The position numbers and the translations under genes were made by a program. Below, one piece after another: positions 1 through 8,070 of a stretch of DNA of 54,767 nucleotides; within the stretch, counting starts at the first letter, position 1, and each line of letters starts with the position of its first letter. The notes beneath the pieces are model-generated. The model did not search any database. It had not been told where the DNA came from and saw only the letters and a list, made by a program, of their open reading frames with translations. The stretch is from Chitinophagales bacterium (GTDB taxonomy: Bacteria > Bacteroidota > Bacteroidia > Chitinophagales > Chitinophagaceae): contig JAURJU010000090.1 in the NCBI GenBank assembly GCA_030832085.1, forward strand, positions 1 through 54,767, given 5' to 3'.

Positions 1-1
1 A

Positions 2-343
2 CTGAAGCAACCTTATGCGGATATCATCTACCCTAAACTTTTAAAGGAGAGTGGGTATCATGTTGGTTTCTTTGGAAAGCTGGGTGTAATCATTGATTCC
101 GCCAATCAATATTTTGACCAAAGCGATTTTTATGATAGGGGAGGAAGTCCGGATCGTCGGGGATATTTTTATAAAAAAATTGGAAAAGATACCGTATGGT
201 TGACCAGTTTTTTACAATCAGCACAAGACGTTGGTAAAAAATCCCCCCATCATCATTTTATCTGCAAACGTTATAGATATATATTTTGTGTTTATTTAAG
301 GTTCCATGAATTGCTTTTAGAATTATTTGGTGTAAACTCGTAA
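2..343 (+). pseudogene. Truncated sulfatase remnant (partial at left edge)
   Basis: The open frame enters from the left edge and ends at a TAA at 341-343. Its first part reads like the middle of a Bacteroidota sulfatase: a 'KLLKESGYHVGFFGKLGV' segment, matching the usual 'LK.AGY.TGF.GKWG' region, followed by 'GKDTVWLTSFLQSAQDV', where sulfatases have 'HLTD...A..F'. After residue about 76 the frame turns into low-complexity residues. The neighbouring frame carries 'KNPPIIILSANVI', which fits the expected 'KPFFLSISF' strand, so a frameshift near the A6/C6 runs at about 235-247 is likely. That frame also stops within 25 codons. The second half of the family, with its distal metal ligands, is absent. 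The stretch is visibly AT-richer than what follows, which fits a decaying or recently joined segment. The sulfatase assignment is moderate; loss of function is inferred. Confidence 0.5.
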
Positions 344-380
344 TATTGATTTTCCATCTGATGTTACAAACCCAACCAAC

Positions 381-2312
381 ATGAAAAGAAGACAATTTGT
401 AGGATACATCGGCAATACAAGCTTGTGCTTTTTGGCCGCAAAAATTCCTTTGTTTGCCAATGACAAGGACAAAACTGCTGCAGGGGAATTTCTTTTCGTT
501 GAGGCGGAACAGTTTGCCAAACATGGGGGATGGGAATTGGACCAGCAATCGATGGACCAAATGGGGTCTCCATATCTATTGGCTCATGGGTTGGGAATAC
601 CCGTTCAAGATGCCACAACCGAAGTCGTGTTTCCTACGGCCGGTTCCTACCGTGTATGGGTCCGCACAAGAGACTGGGTGGCGCCTTGGAACGCGCCCGG
701 AGCACCGGGTAAATTTCAGCTGAAGATCAACGGGAAAGCTGTTGATGAAACTTTCGGAACCAAAAGCGCAACCTGGCATTGGCATGATGGCGGTATAGTA
801 AAAGTGGAGAAGAGGTCTACCCTTGCATTGCATGACCTTACCGGATTTGAAGGCCGTTGTGAAGCCATCCTCTTTTGCAAGGATACCACGTTTGAACCTA
901 CCAATGACATCACACAACTCACCGCTTTTAGGCGCAAGTTGTTGGGTCTTCCGGAGAACCCTGATGAGGCTGGTGAATTTGATCTTGTCGTTTCAGGTGG
1001 TGGTTTGGCAGGCACCTGTGCAGCAATCGCAGCAGCAAGAAATGGGGTAAAAGTTGCCCTTGTCCAAGACAGGCCCGTATTGGGAGGAAATGGCAGCTCT
1101 GAGGTGAGGGTATGGCCCGAGGGACATACCAATAAGTCACAATTTCCCCATGTTGGCGATATTGTGAATGAAATCCTTCCGCCCATCGTCAAGGGACCAG
1201 GACAGGTGTTCAACGGCGTTTCGGCGAATTATTATGATGATGCATTGAAATTAAAAATTGTTCGATCCGAACCCAACATCACCCTTTTATTGAACCACAG
1301 GGTGATAAAAGTGGAGACTGCTGGTGATGAGATAAAGTCTATCATTGTCCAGAGCACTCTCACTTCCCGCCGATCCAGGGTGAAGGGAAAATTGTTTTCA
1401 GACTGCACAGGAGACGCTACAATCGGGTTTAAGGCAGGTGCAGACCACGAGTACAAGATTGAACAACTGATGGGCAGTACCAATCTTTTCAATATCCTTG
1501 ATGCAACCAATAAGGAGGAAGTGTTGGCATGCGAATGCAAGGACAAGAGTTCACTTGCCATGAAATGTGAAGTCGGGGATTATGATCAACCTTTTCCACA
1601 TTGCCCATGGGCATTGGATCTCAAAGACAAACCCTTTCCTGGCCGAAAAGGACAAAAAACATTTGGCAAGGAAGGTCTCCAGTCATTCGCCAACATGTGG
1701 TATTGGGAAAGTGGATTCGACAAGGACCAGGTCAATGACATTGAGCTCATTCGGGACCACAATTTCAGGGCCATGTATGGTGCCTGGGACGTCTTGAAAA
1801 ATGTTGACAAAATGTATCCCAAACACAGGTTGGGTTGGGTTGCTTTTATCGCCGGAAAACGCGAATCAAGGCGTTTATTGGGTGATGTAATTCTCGATGC
1901 AGAGGATTTCAAGAAGCAAAGAAAATTTGAAGATGGTGCATTTCCCTGTTCCTGGCATGTTGACCTGCATACCCCTAAAAAAGAGTTCAAAGAGGGTTTT
2001 GAGGGTATGGAATTTGTTTCTGATTATACCAGGGGTGAAGAATACCAGTACGGCGGTGAATATTGGGCTCCATACCGGACATTGTACAGCCGCAACATCA
2101 AGAACTTGTTCATGGCAGGAAGGTGCATCAGTGTTACAAAGTCAGGACTTGGCCCGGTCAGGGTGATGAAGACCTGTGGCATGATGGGCGAGGTTGTTGG
2201 AAAGGCAGCTTCAATATGCATCAAGCAGAAGGTTTACCCAAGGGATGTTTACACCAAACATCTTTCTGCTTTGAAGGACTTGCTGAGCAGGCCCGGCGCA
2301 TCAAGAAGCTAA
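381..2312 (+). CDS. Exported FAD-dependent oxidoreductase with N-terminal sugar-binding-like module
   Basis: This 643-residue protein begins with a signal-like segment ('MKRRQF', then a hydrophobic stretch to about residue 26). Residues about 38-165 form a beta-rich module, seen in this family as a carbohydrate-binding or xanthan-lyase-accessory-like domain. A classic FAD-binding domain follows, with 'SGGGLAGT' at 205-212 and 'LGGNGSSE' at 234-241. A C-terminal FAD contact ('FMAGRCISVT') lies about 50 residues before the end. The layout is that of the FAD_oxidored family (PF12831), whose members often sit in glycan-degradation loci. The substrate is unknown. It follows a sulfatase remnant, which fits a role in oxidising a sugar or glycan, but that is inference. 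A perfect hairpin lies 10 nt after the stop codon. Confidence 0.8.
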   Translation: MKRRQFVGYIGNTSLCFLAAKIPLFANDKDKTAAGEFLFVEAEQFAKHGGWELDQQSMDQMGSPYLLAHGLGIPVQDATTEVVFPTAGSYRVWVRTRDWVAPWNAPGAPGKFQLKINGKAVDETFGTKSATWHWHDGGIVKVEKRSTLALHDLTGFEGRCEAILFCKDTTFEPTNDITQLTAFRRKLLGLPENPDEAGEFDLVVSGGGLAGTCAAIAAARNGVKVALVQDRPVLGGNGSSEVRVWPEGHTNKSQFPHVGDIVNEILPPIVKGPGQVFNGVSANYYDDALKLKIVRSEPNITLLLNHRVIKVETAGDEIKSIIVQSTLTSRRSRVKGKLFSDCTGDATIGFKAGADHEYKIEQLMGSTNLFNILDATNKEEVLACECKDKSSLAMKCEVGDYDQPFPHCPWALDLKDKPFPGRKGQKTFGKEGLQSFANMWYWESGFDKDQVNDIELIRDHNFRAMYGAWDVLKNVDKMYPKHRLGWVAFIAGKRESRRLLGDVILDAEDFKKQRKFEDGAFPCSWHVDLHTPKKEFKEGFEGMEFVSDYTRGEEYQYGGEYWAPYRTLYSRNIKNLFMAGRCISVTKSGLGPVRVMKTCGMMGEVVGKAASICIKQKVYPRDVYTKHLSALKDLLSRPGASRS

Positions 2313-2321
2313 ATCTAAATA

Positions 2322-2344
2322 AGCCTGATCCAAAGGATCAGGCT
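2322..2344. terminator. Perfect inverted repeat, likely terminator between convergent genes
   Basis: AGCCTGATCC, loop AAA, GGATCAGGCT: a 10-bp perfect stem with a three-base loop, starting 10 nt after the stop of the FAD oxidoreductase and 38 nt before the end of the convergent gene. There is no clean T-run on either side, so intrinsic termination is inferred from position and stem strength. Confidence 0.5.
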
Positions 2345-2381
2345 AGTGTCGGAAAGTTTTCTCTTGGTTGAAATACAAATA

Positions 2382-2894
2382 TTATTCGGGAAGGCAGTCT
2401 CCAAAGTCCAAATAGATTTTTGAAGGTTCGAAGTTGTAGTTTTCTCCCGTTGCATTGACCACTACAAAAAATTTGAGTGTCGCTGCAATCTCCCTTCCGC
2501 TTCCCTGTTCGGTAAGCAAAACCCTTATTTTGAACTCGATTTTCTTGTGTTCATTCAGAAAAGAAAAATGCCCTGAAGCAGATGCTTTCACATTGGCATG
2601 GTACCTGTTTTCTGAAAACAATCCAACACCGGAAAGGCCCTGACTGCTGATATCGAGGTCATACATGGAATTGTTCTTGTTTTCAACGAATGTTCCCCTT
2701 AACAAAAGGCTTCCCGTGAATTCAATGGGCTCTCCGCAAACAGAGATGATGGTTGATCCATCAATCTTTAGGTTCATGTGGTGTGGTCCATTTGCTTTTA
2801 CAACCGGTATTGGTGAGGTCGGAACAGGATTTACAAAGGCAAATGAGGCAAGTGCAAAAACAAAAGAGCTGATGATTAACAGTGATTTTTTCAT
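2382..2894 (-). CDS. Small secreted protein, function unknown
   Basis: This is a 170-residue protein if started at the ATG at 2892-2894, which places a typical signal peptide first ('MKKSLLIISSFVFALASFAF'). An in-frame extension of 24 residues upstream has no signal character and was not used. The mature part is beta-rich, has two cysteines ('SVCGEP' and 'FGDCLPE' at the very C terminus) and no motif I recognise. It is probably periplasmic or surface-exposed. It converges on the FAD oxidoreductase gene and has no obvious operon partner. Confidence 0.65.
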   Translation of the reverse strand: MKKSLLIISSFVFALASFAFVNPVPTSPIPVVKANGPHHMNLKIDGSTIISVCGEPIEFTGSLLLRGTFVENKNNSMYDLDISSQGLSGVGLFSENRYHANVKASASGHFSFLNEHKKIEFKIRVLLTEQGSGREIAATLKFFVVVNATGENYNFEPSKIYLDFGDCLPE

Positions 2895-3020
2895 ATTGAT
2901 TTTTTTATGTTGATGAACATGCTTTCCGACCCCGCAAATGTATAAGCCCATCAACCCGTTTATCAATGACCCTTCTCAGCCATCCCGCATATTGGGATTG
3001 TCATCCATCAGCATCAGTTG

Positions 3021-3566
3021 TCATCTTGCCTGATGATTGAATTTGAGGCTTCGCTTGTTTTCAGTGATATTTTTTGAAATCAATTCCCCAAAAGCCCTTG
3101 CACTTTGAGGTCCGTTTGCAGTAATGATGTTTTCATCCTGTGTTAATGCCAATCCAGTGTAGTGGGCACCCAGTTTTTTAAGTGTTTCAGTTTCTGTTGC
3201 ATGAACAGTGGCACTTCTGTCTTTCAATAATCCGGCTTTTGCCAAAATGATTGGAGCAATGCATATGGCCGCAACGGTTTTCTGGTCGGTAGCCATTTCT
3301 TTTGCAATGCGGTGCGCTTCAGGATTTTCGAAATACACCCTGCTTCCGGGACCACCCACAAAAATTACTGCATGGTAATTGTCTGTATCCAGGTTCTTTA
3401 GCTCAACCTCGGCAATTGTTTTCCCGTTCTTTGTTCCAGTGCAGATTCCTTTTGAAATGCTTGCTGTTACTGTTCGGAGACCTGACTCGATCAGTTCCTC
3501 TTTTGTTTCAAACAATTCCTCGTCCCTGAAATCTTTTGGCGCAATTACCATAAGTATTGGTTTCAT
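3021..3566 (-). CDS. DJ-1/PfpI family protein
   Basis: This 181-residue cytosolic protein of the DJ-1/ThiJ/PfpI superfamily has a Rossmann-like start ('MKPILMVIAPKDF'), an acidic residue in 'RDEEL' near 16-17, 'FVGGPGSR' at about 69-76 and a nucleophile-elbow cysteine at residue 102 ('AAICIAP'). A histidine in 'TVHATE' about 25 residues later could complete a catalytic site. Members act as proteases, chaperones, glyoxalases or amidases, and the sequence does not decide which. The ATG at 3564-3566 was chosen because the six residues upstream are not conserved-looking. It is transcribed divergently from the small membrane protein at 3647. Confidence 0.85.
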   Translation of the reverse strand: MKPILMVIAPKDFRDEELFETKEELIESGLRTVTASISKGICTGTKNGKTIAEVELKNLDTDNYHAVIFVGGPGSRVYFENPEAHRIAKEMATDQKTVAAICIAPIILAKAGLLKDRSATVHATETETLKKLGAHYTGLALTQDENIITANGPQSARAFGELISKNITENKRSLKFNHQAR

Positions 3567-3646
3567 ATGATTAAGTTTACACAAAGGTTATACCTGTATT
3601 GCAGACCATCAATTTCTATCTTTAAGAAAATATCAATATTCATTTT

Positions 3647-3991
3647 ATGTACGAACACAAACGACAAAAAATTGCACCCAGAAAGGTTTTCTATTTCAGA
3701 ATTCTAAGCAATATATCAATAGTCATTTCCGTCATCTCGGTATTGCTGTTGATTGGTTCTTTGGGGTATTACTATTTTTCACCTGGTGCAGAAATGATTG
3801 ATGCTTTTCACAATGCTTCCATGATTCTTTCAGGGATGGGCCCAACCCTAAAGACAGAACTGACTTTTTCAGGTAAAATATTTTCCTCACTGTATGCAAT
3901 ATTTTCTGGTGTTCTTTTTATAACAAGTATCGGGTACATTTTGGCACCTGGCATCCACCGATTCTTCCACAAGATGCATTTTGAAGAGTAA
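3647..3991 (+). CDS. Small two-helix membrane protein with pore-loop-like segment
   Basis: This is a 114-residue protein. A basic N terminus (residues 1-18) is followed by a transmembrane helix at about 21-44. A short amphipathic 'AFHNASMILSGMGP' segment follows at about 53-66, then a second helix at about 76-100 and a histidine-rich tail. The helix / re-entrant segment / helix order resembles the pore half of a 2TM ion channel, with 'SGMGP' where potassium channels carry TVGYG. The selectivity filter itself is not present, so channel activity is only a suggestion. I recognise no named family. It is transcribed alone, between the DJ-1 gene and the cytochrome c peroxidase gene. Confidence 0.7.
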   Translation: MYEHKRQKIAPRKVFYFRILSNISIVISVISVLLLIGSLGYYYFSPGAEMIDAFHNASMILSGMGPTLKTELTFSGKIFSSLYAIFSGVLFITSIGYILAPGIHRFFHKMHFEE

Positions 3992-4046
3992 CTGCATACA
4001 ATAGATTGCTTTGTGATGGGTATGTTAAAGTCGCTTTATTAACATA

Positions 4047-4076
4047 TTGACATTAAACCTGTAGTCAATAGACTTG
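4047..4076 (+). promoter_or_regulatory. Possible promoter for the cytochrome c peroxidase gene
   Basis: TTG at 4047-4049, a 19-nt gap and TAGACTTG at 4069-4076 match the Bacteroidota pattern TTTG / TAnnTTTG with one mismatch in the -7 box. The ATG follows 21 nt later. Confidence 0.35.
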
Positions 4077-4097
4077 TCATAGGGAAAAATCGACTAC

Positions 4098-5321
4098 ATG
4101 ATTAACTCATCTTCCCGTCTGATTTTTTTTGTATTCGTACTCCTAAGCGCTTCCTGTTCAAAGACGGACACTGTAATTCCGGGTACTGTCAAGGAAGAAA
4201 CGCCTTCTTCAACTGCTGATGTGTATGCCGCCATTAGGGCTGTGTTTGGAAATGAAATTGATCCTGCAAACCTGGCCAATTATGCCAACCAGGGAAAACC
4301 TTCCTATATTATCAAGGACAATACAGGAAGCAATCCCATTACCAACCCAAAAGCCACAATTGGCAGGGTACTTTTTTATGATAAAAATTTAAGCATTAAC
4401 AATTCAATTGCTTGTGCCAGTTGCCACAAGCTGGCGTTTGCATTTTCTGACACTGCATTGGTCAGCAATGGGGTGCTGGGTGGCGTTACTGATCGCCACT
4501 CCATCCGTTTGATCAATGCACGGTATGGCGACGAATCAAAGTTTTTTTGGGATGAACGTTCAGTCAGCTTGGAAAAGCAAACAACTCAGCCGATAGCGAA
4601 TCATGTTGAAATGGGCTATAGTGGCTTATCTGGCAGGGACAACATTACCGCCTTGTTGGCGAAGTTGCAAAAGATTGGATATTATAACGAACTGTTTAAG
4701 TTTGCATATGGAGATGTTTCAGTAACCGAGGCACGCATGCAGGAATGTCTTGCGCAGTTTGTCAGGAGCATTCAGTCTTTCGACAGCAAGTATGATGCAG
4801 GACGGGCACTGGCTTCCAATTCGAACCAGGATTTCAGCAATTTTACCGCAATAGAAAATGAGGGTAAAAGGTTGTTCATGACGCCACCTGTTTTTGATGC
4901 CAACAGCAGCAGGATTGGTGGCGGTTTGGGATGCAACAATTGTCACAGGGCTCCTGAGTTTGACATTGACCCCAATTCCAAAAACAATGGAATTATAAGT
5001 TTGGCCAGGGGTGCAGGCCAGGACCTGTCGATTACCCGTGCCCCATCTTTGCGGGACCTTGTGAACACCAATGGGATAGTGAATGGTCCCATGATGCATT
5101 CGGGTGGTGTGAGGGATATTGCAACTGCCATTTCCCATTATGGTGGATTTATCAACGACAATGCCAACCTTGACCAACGCCTCAAACCCAATGGTAAAAA
5201 TGTTCAACGCCTGAACCTGCAACAGTCAGAAATCGCTTCTGTGGTTGCATTTATCAAAACCTTGTCTGGCAAGAATGTATACACTGACAAGCGCTGGTCA
5301 TCGCCATTCAGCCTAAATTGA
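4098..5321 (+). CDS. Di-haem cytochrome c peroxidase (CCP/MauG family) lipoprotein
   Basis: This 407-residue protein has a lipoprotein signal (lipobox 'LSASC', Cys20). Two covalent haem c motifs are visible: CASCH at residues 106-110 and CNNCH at 279-283, the spacing expected for the two haem domains of bacterial cytochrome c peroxidase/MauG proteins. The inter-domain motif 'ANHVEMG' (about 167-173) matches the conserved 'NPxEMG' stretch that carries a catalytic glutamate. CCPs reduce hydrogen peroxide with electrons from small cytochromes; MauG-like members oxidise protein or other substrates instead. The protein is expected to be anchored in the periplasm or on the surface. It heads a long co-directional run of exported proteins. 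The family call is firm; the substrate is not. Confidence 0.9.
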   Translation: MINSSSRLIFFVFVLLSASCSKTDTVIPGTVKEETPSSTADVYAAIRAVFGNEIDPANLANYANQGKPSYIIKDNTGSNPITNPKATIGRVLFYDKNLSINNSIACASCHKLAFAFSDTALVSNGVLGGVTDRHSIRLINARYGDESKFFWDERSVSLEKQTTQPIANHVEMGYSGLSGRDNITALLAKLQKIGYYNELFKFAYGDVSVTEARMQECLAQFVRSIQSFDSKYDAGRALASNSNQDFSNFTAIENEGKRLFMTPPVFDANSSRIGGGLGCNNCHRAPEFDIDPNSKNNGIISLARGAGQDLSITRAPSLRDLVNTNGIVNGPMMHSGGVRDIATAISHYGGFINDNANLDQRLKPNGKNVQRLNLQQSEIASVVAFIKTLSGKNVYTDKRWSSPFSLN

Positions 5322-5372
5322 TTTGGCGATTGCAGTTGTTGTTTTTTTCTTACATTCATCAAAACAATTGCA

Positions 5373-6929
5373 ATGAAAACAGTATCCGTTTTTGTCTTTT
5401 TGCTGATTGCTTCCTTAGGGTCATTTGCCCAGGAAAAAGTTGACCTCAACATGATGTCCAAAATCCGTGAAGAGGGCCTGGTCAAGTCTCAGGTCATGGA
5501 CATCATCTTGAACCTAACCGATCTGAATGGCAGCCGACTGGCCAATTCCCCGGGATATGCCAAGGCAGCCAACTATGCCAAGAAGAAGTTGACCGAATGG
5601 GGTGTACAGCAGGCAACACTGGATCCATGGGGTGAATTTGGCAAAGGTTGGGAATTGGAGAAAATGTATTTCGCCATGACGGCACCTTACTACAAGCCGA
5701 TGATGGTATATCCAAAGACATGGACCAGGGGAACAAAGGGATTGAAATCTGCCGATATACTGTTGGTGGACATCAAGGATTCAGCCGCTGTTGTGGCGTA
5801 CAAGGGCAAACTGAAAGGCAAGATCATTTTACCGGATATGCCATACAATTATGTTCAAAGTTTCAAGGCAGATGCACAGCGTTATACAGATGAACAGCTG
5901 GCCAAAATGGCTGATGCAAAGGCAGCTCCTGGCCAACAACAACGCCAGCCCCGTGATACTGCTGCCATGCGCCGTATGCGTGAGCAAATGCAAAGGGGTG
6001 GTTTTGGAGCCATGCGCTTCCTGACCATGTTGAAAAATATGGCGATGGAAGAAGGTGCTGTGGCCATGGTAAGTACTTCCTTGAAAAACCATGATGGAAC
6101 TGTATTTGCTCAAGGCGGAGGCACATACAAGGGCAGTGATCCCGAAAACTTTTTGGATATGGCCATGGGAGTTGAAGATTACAATACCCTGTTGAGGATT
6201 GCAAAATCAGGCACCCCTGTCAAGGTGGACACTGAAGTGAAAACAAAATTTTATGCAGATGACCTTCAGGGATACAATGTAATTGCTGAAATTCCAGGAA
6301 CAGATCCACTCCTGAAAGATGAAGTAGTGATGATTGGTGCGCACCTTGATTCTTGGCAGGCAGGAACCGGTGCTACAGACAATGCCTCGGGTTCTGCAGT
6401 GATGATGGAGGTGATGCGGATCATGAAAGCCTTGAACGTCCAGCCCCGCAGGACCATTCGCATAGGTCTTTGGAGTGCGGAGGAGCAAGGACTGCTGGGT
6501 TCTCGTGGCTATGTTGCCAAGACCTTTGGTGGCAATGGTACCATCGCCAAAACTCCTGCACACGATAAGTTTTCTGCCTATTACAACATAGACAATGGTA
6601 CAGGAAAGATAAGGGGAATATATCTTCAGGGCAATGAGGCCTGCAGGAACATCTTCAGTGCATGGTTTGAGCCCTTCAAAGACCTTGGTGCCTCAACAGT
6701 GACCATCAGCAATACCGGCGGAACAGATCACCAGTCCTTCGATGCAGTTGGTCTTCCTGGTTTTCAATTCATCCAGGATGAAATGGAATATGATACCAGA
6801 ACACACCATAGCAACATGGATGTTTACGATCACCTGTCTGCGCCAGACTTGAAACAAATTGCCACCATTGTTGCTGCGTTTGTTTACAATACCGCACAAC
6901 GGGACGCAAAGCTGCCCCGAAAAGAATAG
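5373..6929 (+). CDS. Secreted M28-family zinc aminopeptidase
   Basis: This 518-residue protein has a cleavable signal peptide ending 'GSFAQ' (residue 20). The M28 catalytic domain lies at about 300-510. Likely zinc ligands are His324 ('GAHLDSW'), Asp336 ('ATDNASG'), Glu371 with catalytic Glu370 ('SAEEQG'), Asp408 ('NIDNGT') and His479 ('THHSNMD'). The region before this resembles a PA-type insert, broken by a basic Gln/Arg/Met-rich linker at about 184-210. Family members are co-catalytic di-zinc aminopeptidases or carboxypeptidases acting outside the cytoplasm. It starts 51 nt after the peroxidase gene and precedes a proline-iminopeptidase-like gene, which suggests a role in peptide scavenging. 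Confidence 0.9.
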   Translation: MKTVSVFVFLLIASLGSFAQEKVDLNMMSKIREEGLVKSQVMDIILNLTDLNGSRLANSPGYAKAANYAKKKLTEWGVQQATLDPWGEFGKGWELEKMYFAMTAPYYKPMMVYPKTWTRGTKGLKSADILLVDIKDSAAVVAYKGKLKGKIILPDMPYNYVQSFKADAQRYTDEQLAKMADAKAAPGQQQRQPRDTAAMRRMREQMQRGGFGAMRFLTMLKNMAMEEGAVAMVSTSLKNHDGTVFAQGGGTYKGSDPENFLDMAMGVEDYNTLLRIAKSGTPVKVDTEVKTKFYADDLQGYNVIAEIPGTDPLLKDEVVMIGAHLDSWQAGTGATDNASGSAVMMEVMRIMKALNVQPRRTIRIGLWSAEEQGLLGSRGYVAKTFGGNGTIAKTPAHDKFSAYYNIDNGTGKIRGIYLQGNEACRNIFSAWFEPFKDLGASTVTISNTGGTDHQSFDAVGLPGFQFIQDEMEYDTRTHHSNMDVYDHLSAPDLKQIATIVAAFVYNTAQRDAKLPRKE

Positions 6930-6960
6930 GAAGCATCTGATTTATTTTTTTTGATTATTT

Positions 6961-6991
6961 TCATCCCCGTCACCCACCGTTTCGGGGATGA
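6961..6991. repeat. Inverted repeat in the M28-hydrolase gap
   Basis: TCATCCCCG at 6961-6969 and CGGGGATGA at 6983-6991 form a 9-bp perfect stem with a 13-nt loop, 31 nt after the M28 stop and 19 nt before the next ATG. No U-run follows on the plus strand. It could be a weak terminator or a leader hairpin that separates expression of the two genes. Confidence 0.4.
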
Positions 6992-7010
6992 TTCATTTAA
7001 ACAGGAACCC

Positions 7011-8036
7011 ATGAGAAGTTTATTGGTTGTCTTCATCTTGTCAGCATGTTTCTTTTCTTGCAAACAGCCCAATCAAAACGCTGCTGATGCGAAGGATTAT
7101 TTTGCCCAACAGGATTCCGGCATACAGTCGGGCAATGTAAAATTTGTTGAAATTGAAAGCTTTGGAAAAAAATTCAAGGTTTGGACCAAGCGGTTCGGTA
7201 ACAATCCCCAGACCAGAATCCTCTTGTTGAATGGTGGACCGGGCGCAACACACGAATACTTTGAATGTTTTGAAAACTTTCTTCCAAAGGAAGGAATTGA
7301 ATTCATTTATTATGATCAGCTGGGATGCGGCTTGTCTGACAACCCCAATGATACGAGCTATTGGGACTTGCCAAGGTTTGTAGAGGAAGTGGAACAGGTG
7401 CGCAAGGCATTGGGTTTGAACAAGGATAATTTTTATTTGCTTGGACACAGCTGGGGAGGAATCCTGGCCATGCAATATGCCTTGAAGTACCAGGATCAAA
7501 TGAAGGCATTGGTCATCTCCAACATGATGTCGAGTTGTCCGGACTACGGAAAATATGCAGATGAGGTCTTGTCAAAACAATTTGAAAAGCCTGTGCTTGA
7601 TACGCTGATGGCCATGGAAGCCAGAAATGATTTTGCCAACCCGAATTACATGGGTTTGCTGATTCCTCATTTTTATGAGAAACATATTTTAAGACTTCCT
7701 TCCGCCCAGTGGCCAGAGCCGGTCAGCCGTTCCTTTGCAAAAATGAATCAATCACTTTATGTCACCATGCAGGGTCCCAGTGAATTTGGCATAGCTGGTC
7801 GATTGAGCAACTGGGATGTCAGCAAGGAATTGAAAAACATCAACCTGCCCACCCTGGTGATAGGGGCAAAGCACGATACGATGAATCCTGAACACATGAA
7901 ATGGATGGCTTCACAATTCAAAAATGGTACTTACTTATATTGTCAAAATGGAAGCCATATGGCCATGTATGATGACCAACAGACCTATTTCAAGGGATTG
8001 ATTGGTTTTGTACAAGGGATAGAAGGAGAGAAATGA
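7011..8036 (+). CDS. Proline-iminopeptidase-like alpha/beta hydrolase lipoprotein
   Basis: This is 341 residues from the ATG at 7011, which gives a lipoprotein signal ('LSACFFSC', Cys13 or Cys17). A longer in-frame start at 6951 has no signal sequence and covers the hairpin, so it was rejected. The S33 hallmarks are present: the oxyanion motif 'NGGPGAT' at about 74-80, 'YDQLGCGLSD' at about 101-110 and the nucleophile elbow 'GHSWGG' with Ser147. A late acid/histidine pair ('GAKHDTM' and 'NGSHMAMY') completes the triad. Prolyl aminopeptidases of this type release N-terminal proline or act on related amides and esters. The next gene starts 34 nt downstream, so it may be the first gene of the propeller-phosphoesterase/TonB-receptor operon. 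Confidence 0.85.
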   Translation: MRSLLVVFILSACFFSCKQPNQNAADAKDYFAQQDSGIQSGNVKFVEIESFGKKFKVWTKRFGNNPQTRILLLNGGPGATHEYFECFENFLPKEGIEFIYYDQLGCGLSDNPNDTSYWDLPRFVEEVEQVRKALGLNKDNFYLLGHSWGGILAMQYALKYQDQMKALVISNMMSSCPDYGKYADEVLSKQFEKPVLDTLMAMEARNDFANPNYMGLLIPHFYEKHILRLPSAQWPEPVSRSFAKMNQSLYVTMQGPSEFGIAGRLSNWDVSKELKNINLPTLVIGAKHDTMNPEHMKWMASQFKNGTYLYCQNGSHMAMYDDQQTYFKGLIGFVQGIEGEK

Positions 8037-8070
8037 TCTCTTGCTTATATTGTGTACTAAATTGTGCACC

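Noticed and set aside
6961-6991. Hairpin considered as an intrinsic terminator
   Set aside because: There is no U-run after the stem on the plus strand; it is listed only as an inverted repeat.
6951-7010. Earlier start for the proline-iminopeptidase-like lipoprotein
   Set aside because: It would bury the lipoprotein signal 20 residues inside the protein and cover the hairpin.
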